The notes under the pieces were generated by a model. It searched no databases, was not told the DNA's origin, and was given only the letters and a program-made list of their open reading frames with translations. Positions 34,431-45,338 of a DNA stretch of 64,000 nt are shown here, in pieces; the stretch's first letter is position 1; every line of letters begins with the position of its first letter. The stretch spans positions 181,001 to 245,000 of the forward strand of contig CALNXK010000033.1 in assembly GCA_942486035.1 (NCBI GenBank). The letters run 5' to 3'. The stretch is from Porites lobata (Eukaryota > Cnidaria > Anthozoa > Scleractinia > Poritidae). The position numbers and the translations under genes were made by a program.

Positions 34431-35130
34431 ACAGTCAACTCGCTCTCAACGGATGTCTCTATAAAACAGACACCTCGCTAAGATGGCCACCTAGAGTTGG
34501 TCTCTGCCTTTCTTTACTCCTTTTCCCATCTCTCTAAGACGGACACCTAGTGTCGGTGCCAAAGGTGTCCATCTTAGAGAGAGTTGATCATTCAGTCAAT
34601 TCTCTCTAAACAGACACCTCTATGAGATGGACACCTCTCTAAACCGGCCACCTAGAGTTGGTCCCTGCCTTTTTTCACGCCTTTTAGTTGACTCTCGCTA
34701 AGACAGACATACAGTGCCGGTCCCAAAGGTGGCCATCTAAGAGGGAGTTGACTGTACAGTCAACTCTCGATCGCTTAATGGACACTTCTATGAGACAGAC
34801 ACCTCACTAAAATGGACACCAAGAGTTGGTCCCTGCCTTTCTTTACTTCTTTTAGTTGACTCTCTATAAGACGGACATCTCTCTTAGACGGACTCAATAG
34901 TGCTGGTGCCAAAGGTGTCCATCTAAGAGGGAGTTGACTGTACAGTCAACTCTCGATCACTTAATGGACACTTCTATGAGATGAACACCTCGCTAAAACG
35001 GACACCTACAGTAATTGGTCCCTGCCTTTCTTTACTTCTTTTAGTTGTCTCTCTATAAGACGGACATATCTCTAAGACGGACTCAGGGTGTGGATCCCAA
35101 AGGTGTCCGTCTAAGAGAGAGTTGACTGTA
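34431..35130. repeat. Array of MITE-like units with CAGTCAACTCTC ends, copy 2
   Basis: Counterpart of 22031-22713. It begins about 60 bp downstream of the GOSR2 stop and so probably lies in its 3' UTR. One unit is about 17 bp longer than in copy 1 (GACATCTCTCTTAGACG). Confidence 0.8.
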
Positions 35131-35188
35131 TGGTCAAATAAATGGACCCTGAGAGAGTTCATAGCAACTTAAGTTTTAAACATGGTCA

Positions 35189-35263
35189 TCACGTGAGGTA
35201 CTTGACTACAAAGAATATAATTATACATGTTACTATCATCCCACCAAACACAATCCATTTGTC
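35189..35263 (-). CDS. GOSR2: GOSR2 exon 8 (membrane anchor, stop)
   Basis: 24 codons, DKWIVFGGMIVTCIIIFFVV then KYLT and TGA. Inside duplication copy 2; its near-identical twin is 22772-22846. Confidence 0.97.
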   Translation of the reverse strand, partial: DKWIVFGGMIVTCIIIFFVVKYLT

Positions 35264-37033
35264 CTGAAAACAAAGAATTGAAGAAAACGATCAGCAGTTT
35301 GTTTTCCTCATTTTCTTGCTACTTTAAAGTGGAATTGTTCAAGAGAACAAAGCAGTACCAAAGAAAACATGAAGAGACAAAGGAATTGTACTCTTGCTCA
35401 AAGCAACCTTAAGATAAGATCAAGGAGCAGTATAAGCTGCAAACAAGCTCTGGCAAGCGAAGCAGGCTGTGAGAGAACACTAGCTTCAAGCTCTTATTCT
35501 TATTAAATATTATTAAATGACAAATAAAAGGATCAACCTACTTATGACATATCACTTGTCAGATCAAACAAACTACTGTGCATTTTTTAAATAATTACTA
35601 TTAAAAATTATGTTACCACAGTACCTGTGTCGCTCTCTTGTCGATTAATCTCATAACAGTGTTGGAAAGACCCAGAGTGCTAGCAATATCCAGAATTCTC
35701 TTATGAGCTCCCTGTTGACAAAACGTAAAAATACATTAAAAATTTATGATACCAGTCTACAATTTACATCAAAATTGTCGGACTGTTAATGAATGACTTT
35801 AGACCTCCTTGCTTGATTAGCAATTAATGAAATATCAATGATGATGAAAGGATGCATAGAAGAAAAGCCCCAAGCAACTTGTGATAGATTACCAGATTCT
35901 CCTTTCAAACTGCCTTGTATATACTCAAGAAACACGGAGTATTTCACATTTCAGAATCACTACCAACTTTCATCTTTGCATCCCTTGACCCTCAAAAACA
36001 TAATATCTAAAAGGACATTCTCCATACTGATCTCCATACATTTATTATGGTACTATACTGCAAAATCAAGACATGGTATCTATGGTGATCATTTCCTCAA
36101 CACTCTCAAGTGATGAAGCAATTCAATAACTGTTATACAGTCAGGCAAAACTAGACACTGTACTCTGTTGGAGTCTGAAGGAGCTGTGTAACAAAATTTA
36201 TCAAAAATTTAAACAGTGGAAACCGTCACCAAATTGAGTGAAACATAAAAAATAACTACTGTACTCAAAACAACAAAAGAAGGTACAAATGAGACAGCAA
36301 ATACAAATAGAAGCACAGATGGACAAACTTGAAGGAGATTGAGACGGATTACAATTATTGTGGTTTTTTAAAAACTTGTTGGCTGCATACTTTTAATGTC
36401 ACACGCTGATCTCTCAAACTTTTTAAAATACTTGATCCACTGCTCAGTAAATCACTGATTCCTCTGTCAGCATTTTGAAGTGAAGTGTTGTGCTGTAGTG
36501 CATGGTCTATCATGATGGATGTTTCACCGCTATTCTGAAAAAACAAAATCTCACAAGAGTCATCATCATTGTCATTATGTTCAATGTACGTATTGCTGTC
36601 GCTATGAACATCATCAACAAGTTGTGCTTAAGAGTCATCACAGTTTTAGATGTACCAAACTCCGCAGCCACACAATAATAATACAGAATTCAGTTACATT
36701 TCATCTTTTAAAACAAGAGCCCAAGGTAACATTTTTAACATGCCTGATGTCATTTAAAAACTACAGTGAACATTACGCAAGTTTTGTTCAATGGCTAAAC
36801 TCAATGATAAAGGAACAGCAGTCTGGAAATGTCTGCATTTTTCCTGAAGGGTGGGGAGCACCTGCTGCTCATCATTTTGTTCAAGGGTGTAAATTGCAGA
36901 CTCTTGACTCATTGTTTCCAAAAATTGATTTCTTGGTTTAGTATCCCTCTTTTAGGGATCAACAGGAGCTTGAGCTACAAAGAGCTTGGGCTCTTTTAGG
37001 GGCATAGGGGTTTAATAATGATGATGACGATGA

Positions 37034-37067
<34 letters not shown>

Positions 37068-40000
37068 TAAAAAGGTAAAATTAGCCAAAAATGTCGAAAA
37101 ATAAATTCTTGCTTATTAGTTTCTACGTTTACAATTTATTTGTTTAATTCTTTCTTCTTTATCGTGTTATCTAGTCCTCATCCATATTACTATTTTTATT
37201 TCAGTTATTTGTAAACTATAAACTTTCCTTAGTAAGCCTTAGTCTTAATTTCATAATTTCCATGCATTGTCCCACCTCAAATAGCCTTGCTAGCTGTGGA
37301 CAATGCTTCTGTAATATTCATTAATAACGTTTGTTGTTGTTGTTGTTAATCAGGGGTTTTTTATCCTATCCTCCAACAAGCATCCCTGTCACTTTCATAT
37401 GGGTGTTCCATCACCGGGCATTTTTCACACAATTTTCAGTTTTTAAACAACCTTATACCTTCATACAGTTATTCCCTTGATCACCATTACCAGTGTCATG
37501 ATTTTGGTATGGAGCAAAAACATGGTTTAATTGTTTCACTCATAACAAAGTTCTAACATCCTGCAATCATATGGTTGAACATCCAAATCAAACCCCGCAG
37601 TTTTTCTTTGATTCCCAACATTTTCCCTCTTAAAACTGACACTCTCTAAAACCCAAAATGTTGGAATGAGTACCAAGTGTGCATCCAAGATAGGTGTCCA
37701 CCTTTTACAGAGTCAAAGAAAATGACTGAAGAATGGCAGGGATCAATCTTCTAGGAGTCCATTTTAGATATTAAGAGTAAAAAGGCGGAATCCATTTGGA
37801 AATTGAGTAATTTTAATTTTCAGTGGACAAAAACCTTGTACCAGAATATTTCAAGCCATATCGCATTCTTTTTTACACTTTTCAAGGGTTATAGATGCAA
37901 TTAGTTATCTGTAATAACACCAAAGACAATTTCTTGCAAGAGCCTGAGAAAATAAATTTTAAATTTCACAAGAATTGAGAAAAAACAGGTAAACTCATCA
38001 TGCGTAAGATTTCATTTTGTGAAATTTGAGGCTTCTAAAGTTTGTTTTCTTGGGCGCCAATAATAACCTTTTCTGCAGAGTTATTTCATACAACTTATTA
38101 CATTTATAGCCCTTGAAAAGTGTGAAAAAGAAAGCAATATGCTTGAAATTATACTGGTACAAGGTTTTCCTCCACTGACAATTAAAATTACTCAATTTCC
38201 TGATGGATTTCGTACAGGCATGTCCATTGAAAGAGAGTTGATTTAAACTGTCTTGCATTGTTACTCAAAACTTACATTAGCAGTAAACCTTCGGTTTAGA
38301 AGTTCTTCTCTTTCTTTTTCTTCTTGCTCCTGTCAAGAAGAAAATCACAGTTTTAAGCTATGAAAATTGGAAACAAAAACCCAATAACAGTTTCATGAAA
38401 ACAATTTTAAAAGTTTCCTACCCTACATGACCACAAAAGTTTTGTTTTGTTTTCCAAAGCAATCTGATAGTGTTAAATTTCATACAGAGCTTCAAGTTAC
38501 CTTCATCATTTTCCGATGCTTATAATTGTTAAAGCCTGTTTTCAAGTGTCTCAAGTCATATGTTAGTTGGTCTACTTTTCTGCAACAGAAAAAGTGCAAA
38601 AATCCATAAAGATCCACTGAGCAGCCTTCACAGATGCAAGCAATCTCTTGAGTACTACAACACAAGCACTGACAAATCAACTTCTGACGGAGTAATACTT
38701 TGGAATGGTATTTATTTTCAAATTTTAGAACTTTACACACAAAATCTTTGGGTTTCCTTGAATAGTTAAATGACAACTAAAATAAAGGCATGCATATTAG
38801 ACTTCTTTTTTCATCAAAACTAAAATAATAATTTAAGTATAAAACAATAAGATAACCTTAGAACACAACTGAAGTGCAATTGATCTACTCCCATAAGGAC
38901 TTTATTTAGTATTGTTGTATAGCTAGAAATTTTTTCCAATAGCGCACGCTCTCATGGGCTACTTCGACATCACATGACACCTAACAATGAAACAGTTTCC
39001 CGCCAAAATTTCAGAGTGGTCAACATTGCAAAATCTATGACATCAGAGGGTAACAGTGCACTGTTACCCGTAAATGTTGACCAACGACGGCCATTACAGC
39101 GAGGTTTAACAAATTTCCAGCTATATAACAAATCACTTAAAGACTGGTCCCTTGGGAAGCAGCTCATTTTGTTTCCCTCAAATCTCGGCTTCACCTCAGG
39201 AAACATTGAGATTCTCGGGAAACAAAATCAACTGTTTCCTGAGGGACCAGTCATGAAGTGCTTATTATTTCCTCCACAGAAAATCAGAATGAATGTCTTA
39301 CCCTGACTGAAAAACCTCTGAAGAAAATGGAGAATTTATCTGTTTTGGAATACTGGGAATTAAATATTAACTTACTGTAAAAATCAGCTAAACTTACATT
39401 CTAGCACTTTGCTTTTTCTGTGGCGGTTCCTTGTTTATGAGAATTGTGAGTCGATCACAGTTAACTGAAGCTTGCTCTAAGTTGTGCTCTATTTCCTGTT
39501 CAATGGCTGCATAGGAACAGAGAAGGAATAGAACTGTTTAACATTCTAGTTCCATGTAAGGCCCAGATAAACAGTTGCTTGTGTGCAGGGACTACGGTGC
39601 AAGAGATGAATTATGCATGGCTACCAGTAGTTTGGTTTAAGCTTGCATATATGCCAACTCTCCCAGATACAATAGCCATCCCCTGACCTCCCATACCAGG
39701 GGCGGATCTAGGTGTGCACCCCCCCGATACGGCCTGCAGTTTTCTAATACAACTGGTATTCTGCAAAAAAAAAAAAATCTATGTGGTTTATTGGTGTTGA
39801 AGTAGAGCAAGAGACAAGTGCACCCCTCCTCAAAAAAATCCTGGATCCGCCCCTGCGTACAGGTCACCAAATCTCTTCTGAGCTTTTCCCCAAAATTTCT
39901 TTGATTCATGGTACATGGTACATTTTGCATGTATTTTGTCACTGACAAAAATATCTTTATTTTGTCTAGTGAATTTTGATGATATGTCCTTCATGTAAGA

Positions 40001-41962
40001 CTTCATATAATGTCCTAAGTCACACCCATGCTTTTATTTGGGAGCTTGGTCAATTGTGTTTATCAGTGGGGTGGGGTGGGGGAGTAATGCAAAAGAGAGA
40101 GACTCTCCATATTTTAGATCTCCAGAGGCTGGTATCTCTGAGTTTGGTAAGAGACTATATTTGCATTATGTGACACTCTTACTAACTACAGCCATCTTCT
40201 CATGTCCTGAACTTAATTAAATAATAATTATTCAATAAAAATAATGCAAATATTTCTCATTATTCAGCCAGATGAATGTACAATCTGTTTAAATTAGTCA
40301 TTCTTATCCAGTCAAATTTTATTCAATATGGTGCAGCTCATGGAAGGCATGATATTTGAACTGGCCAGCAGGCTGGTAAAATGGACAGCACTTTGTTCTT
40401 ACCATGTAATGAATCAGGATGAGTGGTGCTTAACTTGCTTAGTAGTCCCTGAACTCCGACAATCAGCCTTGAAGAAGAAAGAACAATTTTACTACTATCT
40501 ACTTATACCACCACAGGGATCCATATTCATTTTTTCTCAGAGTCATCAGCCAGGCAAGTAAGCCTGATGGTATACTTGCCCGGTTACAATTTGGGTTGCC
40601 CGGAAAAAATTGCAGAATTATATAAAAGAAAGGTGAAAAAATTGTGTGGAACTTGAACATTTCTGATTAGCAATTTATTCTGTTATGGTTACTAAGAAAG
40701 GGTTTTAACTAAGCTGTTAAGTACAACAGGCTACAGACCTAAGCTAAACACAGTTTATTTACATTTTACAAGTAGCCACGGTCGGTCACTTTGCCACGAA
40801 GGCAAGACGGTACGCTTTAATACGTTTCCCCCCGTATAAGGTAGCAGCTCCTGGGTCACCTTTTTTTTCCGTCAAAGGCAGTGAAATGTCTTTTGAAAAA
40901 TGTCACATCTTGATGCGTATCAGGCACTGGCTTCTGCTTCACATTTTTTTCTGCCAAAGGTGACGAAACACCTTGTAAACGTCACATCTTGATGAGTGCT
41001 GTCACGTTTTCTACGAATGGCCTCTGAATGCAGGACTTCACAAAAAACTGAGCCTGTGATCATTTCGTAGAAAATACTGCACCATCAAAGATGGTGCCCA
41101 AACTTACGATATCATTGCAGACAAAAGTTGTTTGCTGTTTTCCATTATTCTAAAAGCTTTAAGTGGATCAGAGAAGTAATCAAAACACAGGGAAAATTTA
41201 TAAATCATATAAGAATTTTTGAAAAGATTTTGTGGTTAAGCAAAACCTCACTCATCCGAAAGGCCACTTTTGAAATTTATCTTAATTGTCCATACCAGAT
41301 TGTAGTTGTCTGGGATGACCAGACGATTGGAAATATGGATCCCTGCCACCAATCAAATTCCAACATTTATTTACAGAAAAGTCTTCTTTCAATGTCACTA
41401 GAGTTCTGGTGACATTGTGGAGAAGCCAGACATTTATGCAAACAACCATCAATTTGGGACTTGAGACCCCCTCACAGCCTTGATGAGACTGCAAGACTCC
41501 CAAGCAGCTATCAAAAAACCAAGACAGCAAGTCCCACAGAACTGTCTTTATAATATAAGAATCTCAAAACGTTCAAGCATGACAATTCCTTGATTCTAGA
41601 AAGAAGGTCACGAGTTTCTAAGGTAAGATTTCCGTCCAACCTCATACTTTTATCATGCTATCTGGTCGGCCGTTTTTACTCTTAGTTTTACACTGTTGGT
41701 GTTAAATATTAAAAGATTGCGCGCTGCACGCATAATACATGTCTGGTGCTGCACGGAAATCGTACGATTCTAGATATTTCAGCAAAGAATAAAGATACTC
41801 TAAAAACAATATTGTCGAGTTTCAAATTAACAACAGTTTGGCAGACAAATAATTTGGCAGGCGATTAAACCCGCGCAAAGAACAGGAAATTCTTTAGCTC
41901 ATTTTTTTAAAAGACAGGTCACTAAGTACCTACCGATTTGTCTCTTGATAAAGGCTATCCAT
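35189..41962 (-). CDS. GOSR2: Golgi SNAP receptor complex member 2 (membrin), complete
   Basis: A Qb-SNARE for ER-to-Golgi and intra-Golgi vesicle fusion, anchored by a C-terminal helix. Exons: 41934-41962, 40403-40467, 39398-39506, 38501-38579, 38276-38329, 36391-36534, 35625-35711 and 35189-35263. They total 642 nt, 213 residues plus stop, with all phases consistent; the family is about 212 residues. Start MDSLYQETNR matches the membrin N-terminus. The N-terminal helical region includes RLTILINKEPPQKKQSAR and VDQLTYDLRHL. The SNARE motif covers about residues 120-185 (LKSLRDQRVTLKGAHKRILD, GLSNTVMRLIDKRA). The likely zero-layer Gln is in LRDQR. The anchor is IVFGGMIVTCIIIFFVV. The last exon also exists as a distal duplicate at 22772-22846. 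Identification is firm. Confidence 0.97.
35625..35711 (-). CDS. GOSR2: GOSR2 exon 7 (SNARE motif)
   Basis: 29 codons, GAHKRILDIASTLGLSNTVM then RLIDKRATQ, nearly invariant in the family. Its donor (35624) could pair with either terminal exon. Confidence 0.97.
36391..36534 (-). CDS. GOSR2: GOSR2 exon 6 (SNARE motif)
   Basis: 48 codons from NSGETSIMIDHALQ to ILKSLRDQRVTLK. Heptad hydrophobics (L, I, L, L) and LRDQR fit the first half of a Qb-SNARE coil. Confidence 0.95.
37034..37067. repeat. (AAT)n microsatellite
   Basis: Uninterrupted AAT repeats (37037-37067) in GOSR2 intron 5. Confidence 0.9.
38276..38329 (-). CDS. GOSR2: GOSR2 exon 5
   Basis: 18 codons, EQEEKEREELLNRRFTAN. Highly charged linker with the family's E-R-E-E-L-L-x-R-x-F-T ending. 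Acceptor GACAG, donor GTAAGT. Confidence 0.93.
38501..38579 (-). CDS. GOSR2: GOSR2 exon 4
   Basis: Encodes KVDQLTYDLRHLKTGFNNYK then HRKMMK, matching the V-D-Q-L-x-Y-D helix of membrin. Phase 0 end at GTAACT. Confidence 0.94.
39398..39506 (-). CDS. GOSR2: GOSR2 exon 3
   Basis: Encodes AIEQEIEHNLEQASVNCDRL and TILINKEPPQKKQSAR. E-I-x-x-x-L-E-Q and the N-K-E-P-P box are membrin features. Acceptor ATGCAG, donor GTAAGT. Confidence 0.93.
39697..39855. mobile_element. hAT-type MITE (CAGGGGCGGATC), independent copy in GOSR2 intron 2
   Basis: Same ends and interior as 18806-18982 but at an unrelated site, so an independent insertion. Lies between GOSR2 exons 2 and 3. Confidence 0.85.
40403..40467 (-). 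CDS. GOSR2: GOSR2 exon 2
   Basis: 65 nt: completes Arg, then LIVGVQGLLSKLSTTHPDSLH plus G, with acceptor CTTCAAG and donor GTAAGA. The least conserved part; support comes from the phase match on both sides and equal length to the family. Confidence 0.85.
41934..41962 (-). CDS. GOSR2: GOSR2 exon 1
   Basis: 29 nt encoding MDSLYQETN plus two bases (CG), ending at a GTAGGT donor. Very short, but its sequence and phase match exon 2 and the membrin start. An AAAATGGCGG sequence about 120 bp upstream at 42071-42080 lies in the 5' leader or promoter. Confidence 0.9.
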
Positions 41963-44329
41963 TCTTGAGACGCTTTTTCTTTATTTGGTGAGGAAATAAA
42001 CGGCTTGTGCTTTGTGTAAATTTAGATCCAAACGAAGTTGTTTTAATTTTTTTCAAACACAAGAAAATCCGCCATTTTGTTTTGCAATTTACTTCCGCTG
42101 ACACAAAATATGACACGTCATTACTCGCCCCAGGAAAGCCCTGATAACTTTGCGCGTCAAGTGCGTATTGATCAACATCAACAACAACAACAACTTTTAT
42201 TTGACACTGTTCAAATTTAAATTAATACAGCTGATAGGGTCGCTCAAATATTAAAGTACATAATTATGATTAAGAATTTATACCTACAAGGTACTGTAGG
42301 CGTGGAGTTATATGAACGTGAATTGGTAAGATAATGGTTGTAGTTTGTTAATCAGTGAAACTTGTTTCTCGTAGAATTTAACATGAAGTAACAAAAAATA
42401 ATTAATTTTGGGAGTTATAATAAGTTGGTTTTAGGTGTAGTTGTGGCAGTGCTAATTTGGTTATCAAGGGATAGTGTAGTCACAGTGTGTTGAAATGAAG
42501 AGGTGGTTGTGAAAAGTCTTATCAATAGTCGAAAACATACTTGTACTTATTTAAAACGTTGTTAAGTTTTTTTTATTATTATTAAGGATTGTTTTACGCT
42601 TATTTTTGATAATATTTGTATAGAGAGAACATGGATTAGGCCAAATTTTATTTAATATAGAGAAGGGGGTATGAAGATGTTGAGAAGGGCGCGGGGTGCG
42701 AAATTTTGTGTGCATGCGCGGGAGCTTTGAAAAATCGGTGAGGTCAAGGGAGAGTGGGTAGGCTCTGGTTTCATGAGCCGGGCTGGCTCGCTTTGCAGAA
42801 AACCCGGCACCTTAGTTAAACGCAACAAAAATCATCTTTGCGATTATATGACAACCGAGCCAGCCCTGTTAGCTGGGATCCCAGTATTTTGATGATCCCG
42901 GGTGGAAATTTTCTAGGTAATCACGCTTGCTGGGCTTCCCGGCGAATGGACCAAGCGAGAAACAGGACAGTGGGTAACACACTGTTCATGCGGATTGCTT
43001 CTCTGCGTGCTGTGTTGTGACGCAGTGCGCGGCAGACATTCGCGTCGCTTGGCTTGTTTCTTGGCTACGTTCGCACGTATTGCGTGCCTATTGCAACTCT
43101 GAATCAAAACAAGGGAACTTGATTACTCTATTTGGGCGACGCCCAAATAATAACTCTCAAGGTCGTTACCACACTGTTTGCTTTGGCCTCGCGAAATAAC
43201 GCTACAATACGCACAAAGGCTTTTACTCTCATCGTTAAAGAAAGCTGAAGGCAGTTTTTCAAATTCGACGCTTTTTAAAATGGATCAGATCATCACGCCC
43301 TTTTTGCAAACTCTCTCCTTCCGTGATTGGTGTGTACGAGGTGTCTCGACCACTGAGATGGATCGTCGTCCTCCATTTCTACCATTTCAAGCAATGATTT
43401 GAAATTCTGTTGACATGTAATTGTGAATGCATTGAAGTAAAACGGGAAAAAACTGCGAAAACTTGCCGTCCACCAGTTGTGGAATAATGAAGTGTCTCAC
43501 CTTGGTTTTTTGGGACTTCTTTGTCAAGACTAACAAATTTGTGGTGAAAACCGGGTAAACTCAAAGTAGTTTTGACAAAAGTTGAGTAAAACTGAGTAAA
43601 AATAAGTTAGACGGTAACGTAAAATGTCGATGCAATCTTTGAGCAAGCTTCCTAAACAGTGATTTAACGTCGTTAAGTTTGTAATGCCGTTGAAACCGTC
43701 GCGGAAAACAAATGCTAATCCCGGCAAACCCATCTTGCTAAGAACCTCGCAGATTACGTGCCTGCTAAAAGTGTATTTAGTTCTTGTATTCCTTTTTATG
43801 TAAACACCGTGGACGTTACAACTTAACTGTCATATAATAATGACATAATGAATGTTTTAGAATGGTCTAAAAAGCTATTGTCACTACGGACTATCGCCGC
43901 ACAACAAGTCTCTTTAATATTAGAAAACAAAATAATACAAACAAAATTGCCGTTTTATTTGCATTAATTAAGAAACATGGTATGCAAATTGGAGAACTTT
44001 CACCCTTACGAATAAGATGGACTTTATTTATGGCTTTTCATTGGTAATGCGAAGAAGACCAAAGAAACTACAGTTACAACTTTAGTTCAAAGTACAGGAT
44101 AGCTATAAACTGGCCATTCTTGTGCGAAACAAAAATTAAAAGGGGAAAATCCTTTTATACATCTTAACCGGAAGAAAGTTTTTCCAGGTAGAAGGGTCAC
44201 CCATCTGTCCGATTTACCCTGGGTGAGCCAATTTTTCATGCATTTCCTGACAAAACGTGGCGATCCGTTTACAAAAGAAACAGAATGTTGGCTCGGCTCA
44301 AGGGTGATCCGCCTATCTGGGAAACTGCC

Positions 44330-44420
44330 TACCTACCCCTCCCCCGACCTAAGCCAACATTGACACTTACTTCTCACTTAGGGCAAAATGTTGGCTTAGG
44401 GGAGGGGTAGGTGGGCATGC
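44330..44420. mobile_element. Short MITE (CCTACCCCTCCCC...GGGGAGGGGTAGG)
   Basis: CTACCTACCCCTCCC and CTAAGCCAACAT are mirrored by ATGTTGGCTTAGGGG and AGGGGTAGGTGGGC around a short centre. Adjacent sequence (44160-44320) has further TGGCTCGGCTCA-type repeats. Confidence 0.7.
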
Positions 44421-45088
44421 AGTTTCTCAGAAACGTATAAGAGTCACCTTCTAGCCGAGCCATGCAACTTTTCTCCATATAAACACTTTGACTCGCGCAG
44501 CCAGGTCAACCCTTTTCCACATATAAATGCTTGCTTAACTTGACTCGGCTGCATGGGAGATTGGCCCTCCTACCTCGAACAGGTTTTCTCCATACAAACA
44601 ATACTTTAATAAGTTTGTTAACGAAGAAGTTTTTCCCTATGAGCTATAAAGAATGGTAGTAAGAATACTAATAACAATTAAATTACTGATTTACTGAGTC
44701 TTTCCTAGATAAACAAGTTTATTTGTTTCTAGATTATTCACAATGTTTGCCTAAAAATAACAGCTATAGTAACAATAATATATAATCTTCGCTCAATCCG
44801 AAAGACATATCGAAGGTTACAAACATCATAAATCAGTTATCGGAAGTAATGGAACACCGCAAAGAACAAGAAACTAAAAACTTTGCTAAGTTATAATAAC
44901 AGCAAAGCCTATTTACAAGGCAGTTTGTTATTTTGAAAAGGTATCGTTGACTACTTGGTTACCAGGAGTCAACAGAAAGTGCTAGACTCACTTTAAAACC
45001 TGGTGCATACGTAGGCCATCTACGACTAACAAAAAAAATTAACTTTCAAAACTTGGCTAAGTACAAAACCTTTCTTGTGAAAATGAAT

Positions 45089-45094
45089 TTTATT
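45089..45094 (-). promoter_or_regulatory. Candidate poly(A) signal of the LITAF-like gene
   Basis: AATAAA on the minus strand about 135 bases after the stop codon. Confidence 0.5.
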
Positions 45095-45229
45095 TGCATG
45101 AGAATAAAAAAATTATTTTCATATCAATGGCTTCGCACTTAGCCTTGCTTTGAAACAGAGGTCTCAAACAATTAACTTGGAAATGGCTTTACTTGTTCCT
45201 GACGTAGAAAGGTCGAAGCTGGATCGAGT

Positions 45230-45338
45230 TCACATTCGGCGATACACTCCAACTTGAGTGCCACAAGCTGGACAGACATGAATGACATCTTTCATGGAGT
45301 CAAGACAGAATGGAATGAGGCAACATCCAGCGTCACAT
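45230..45338 (-). CDS. LITAF-like exon 2
   Basis: A 109-nt exon not visible as a long ORF. Acceptor TTATAG, then CDAGCCLIPFCLDSMKDVIH, VCPACGTQVG and stop TGA at 45232-45230. Confidence 0.93.

Larger units (their letters stand above)
23416..35578. repeat. Tandem segmental duplication, copy 2 (~12.2 kb, with insertion)
   Basis: Abuts copy 1 almost directly, with a join at about 23390-23416. Homology is broken only by the 3.57 kb insertion at 26092-29663 and small indels. The right end lies in the last intron of GOSR2, so this copy contains the terminal exon of the intact gene. The most diverged part is about 32340-32560. Confidence 0.93.
41963..45229. other. Intergenic: GOSR2 upstream / LITAF-like downstream
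   Basis: Contains the GOSR2 promoter side near 42060-42100 and a low-complexity ACA run (about 42176-42194). A GC-richer patch at about 42690-43400 has GAGCCGGGCTGGCTCG-type repeat sequence. There is also a small palindrome at 44330-44420. No gene model. Confidence 0.6.

Noticed and set aside
36519..36941. 140-codon plus-strand ORF in and beyond GOSR2 exon 6
   Set aside because: It overlaps the real exon on the opposite strand and runs through intron sequence. No recognisable domain, and codon content looks random.
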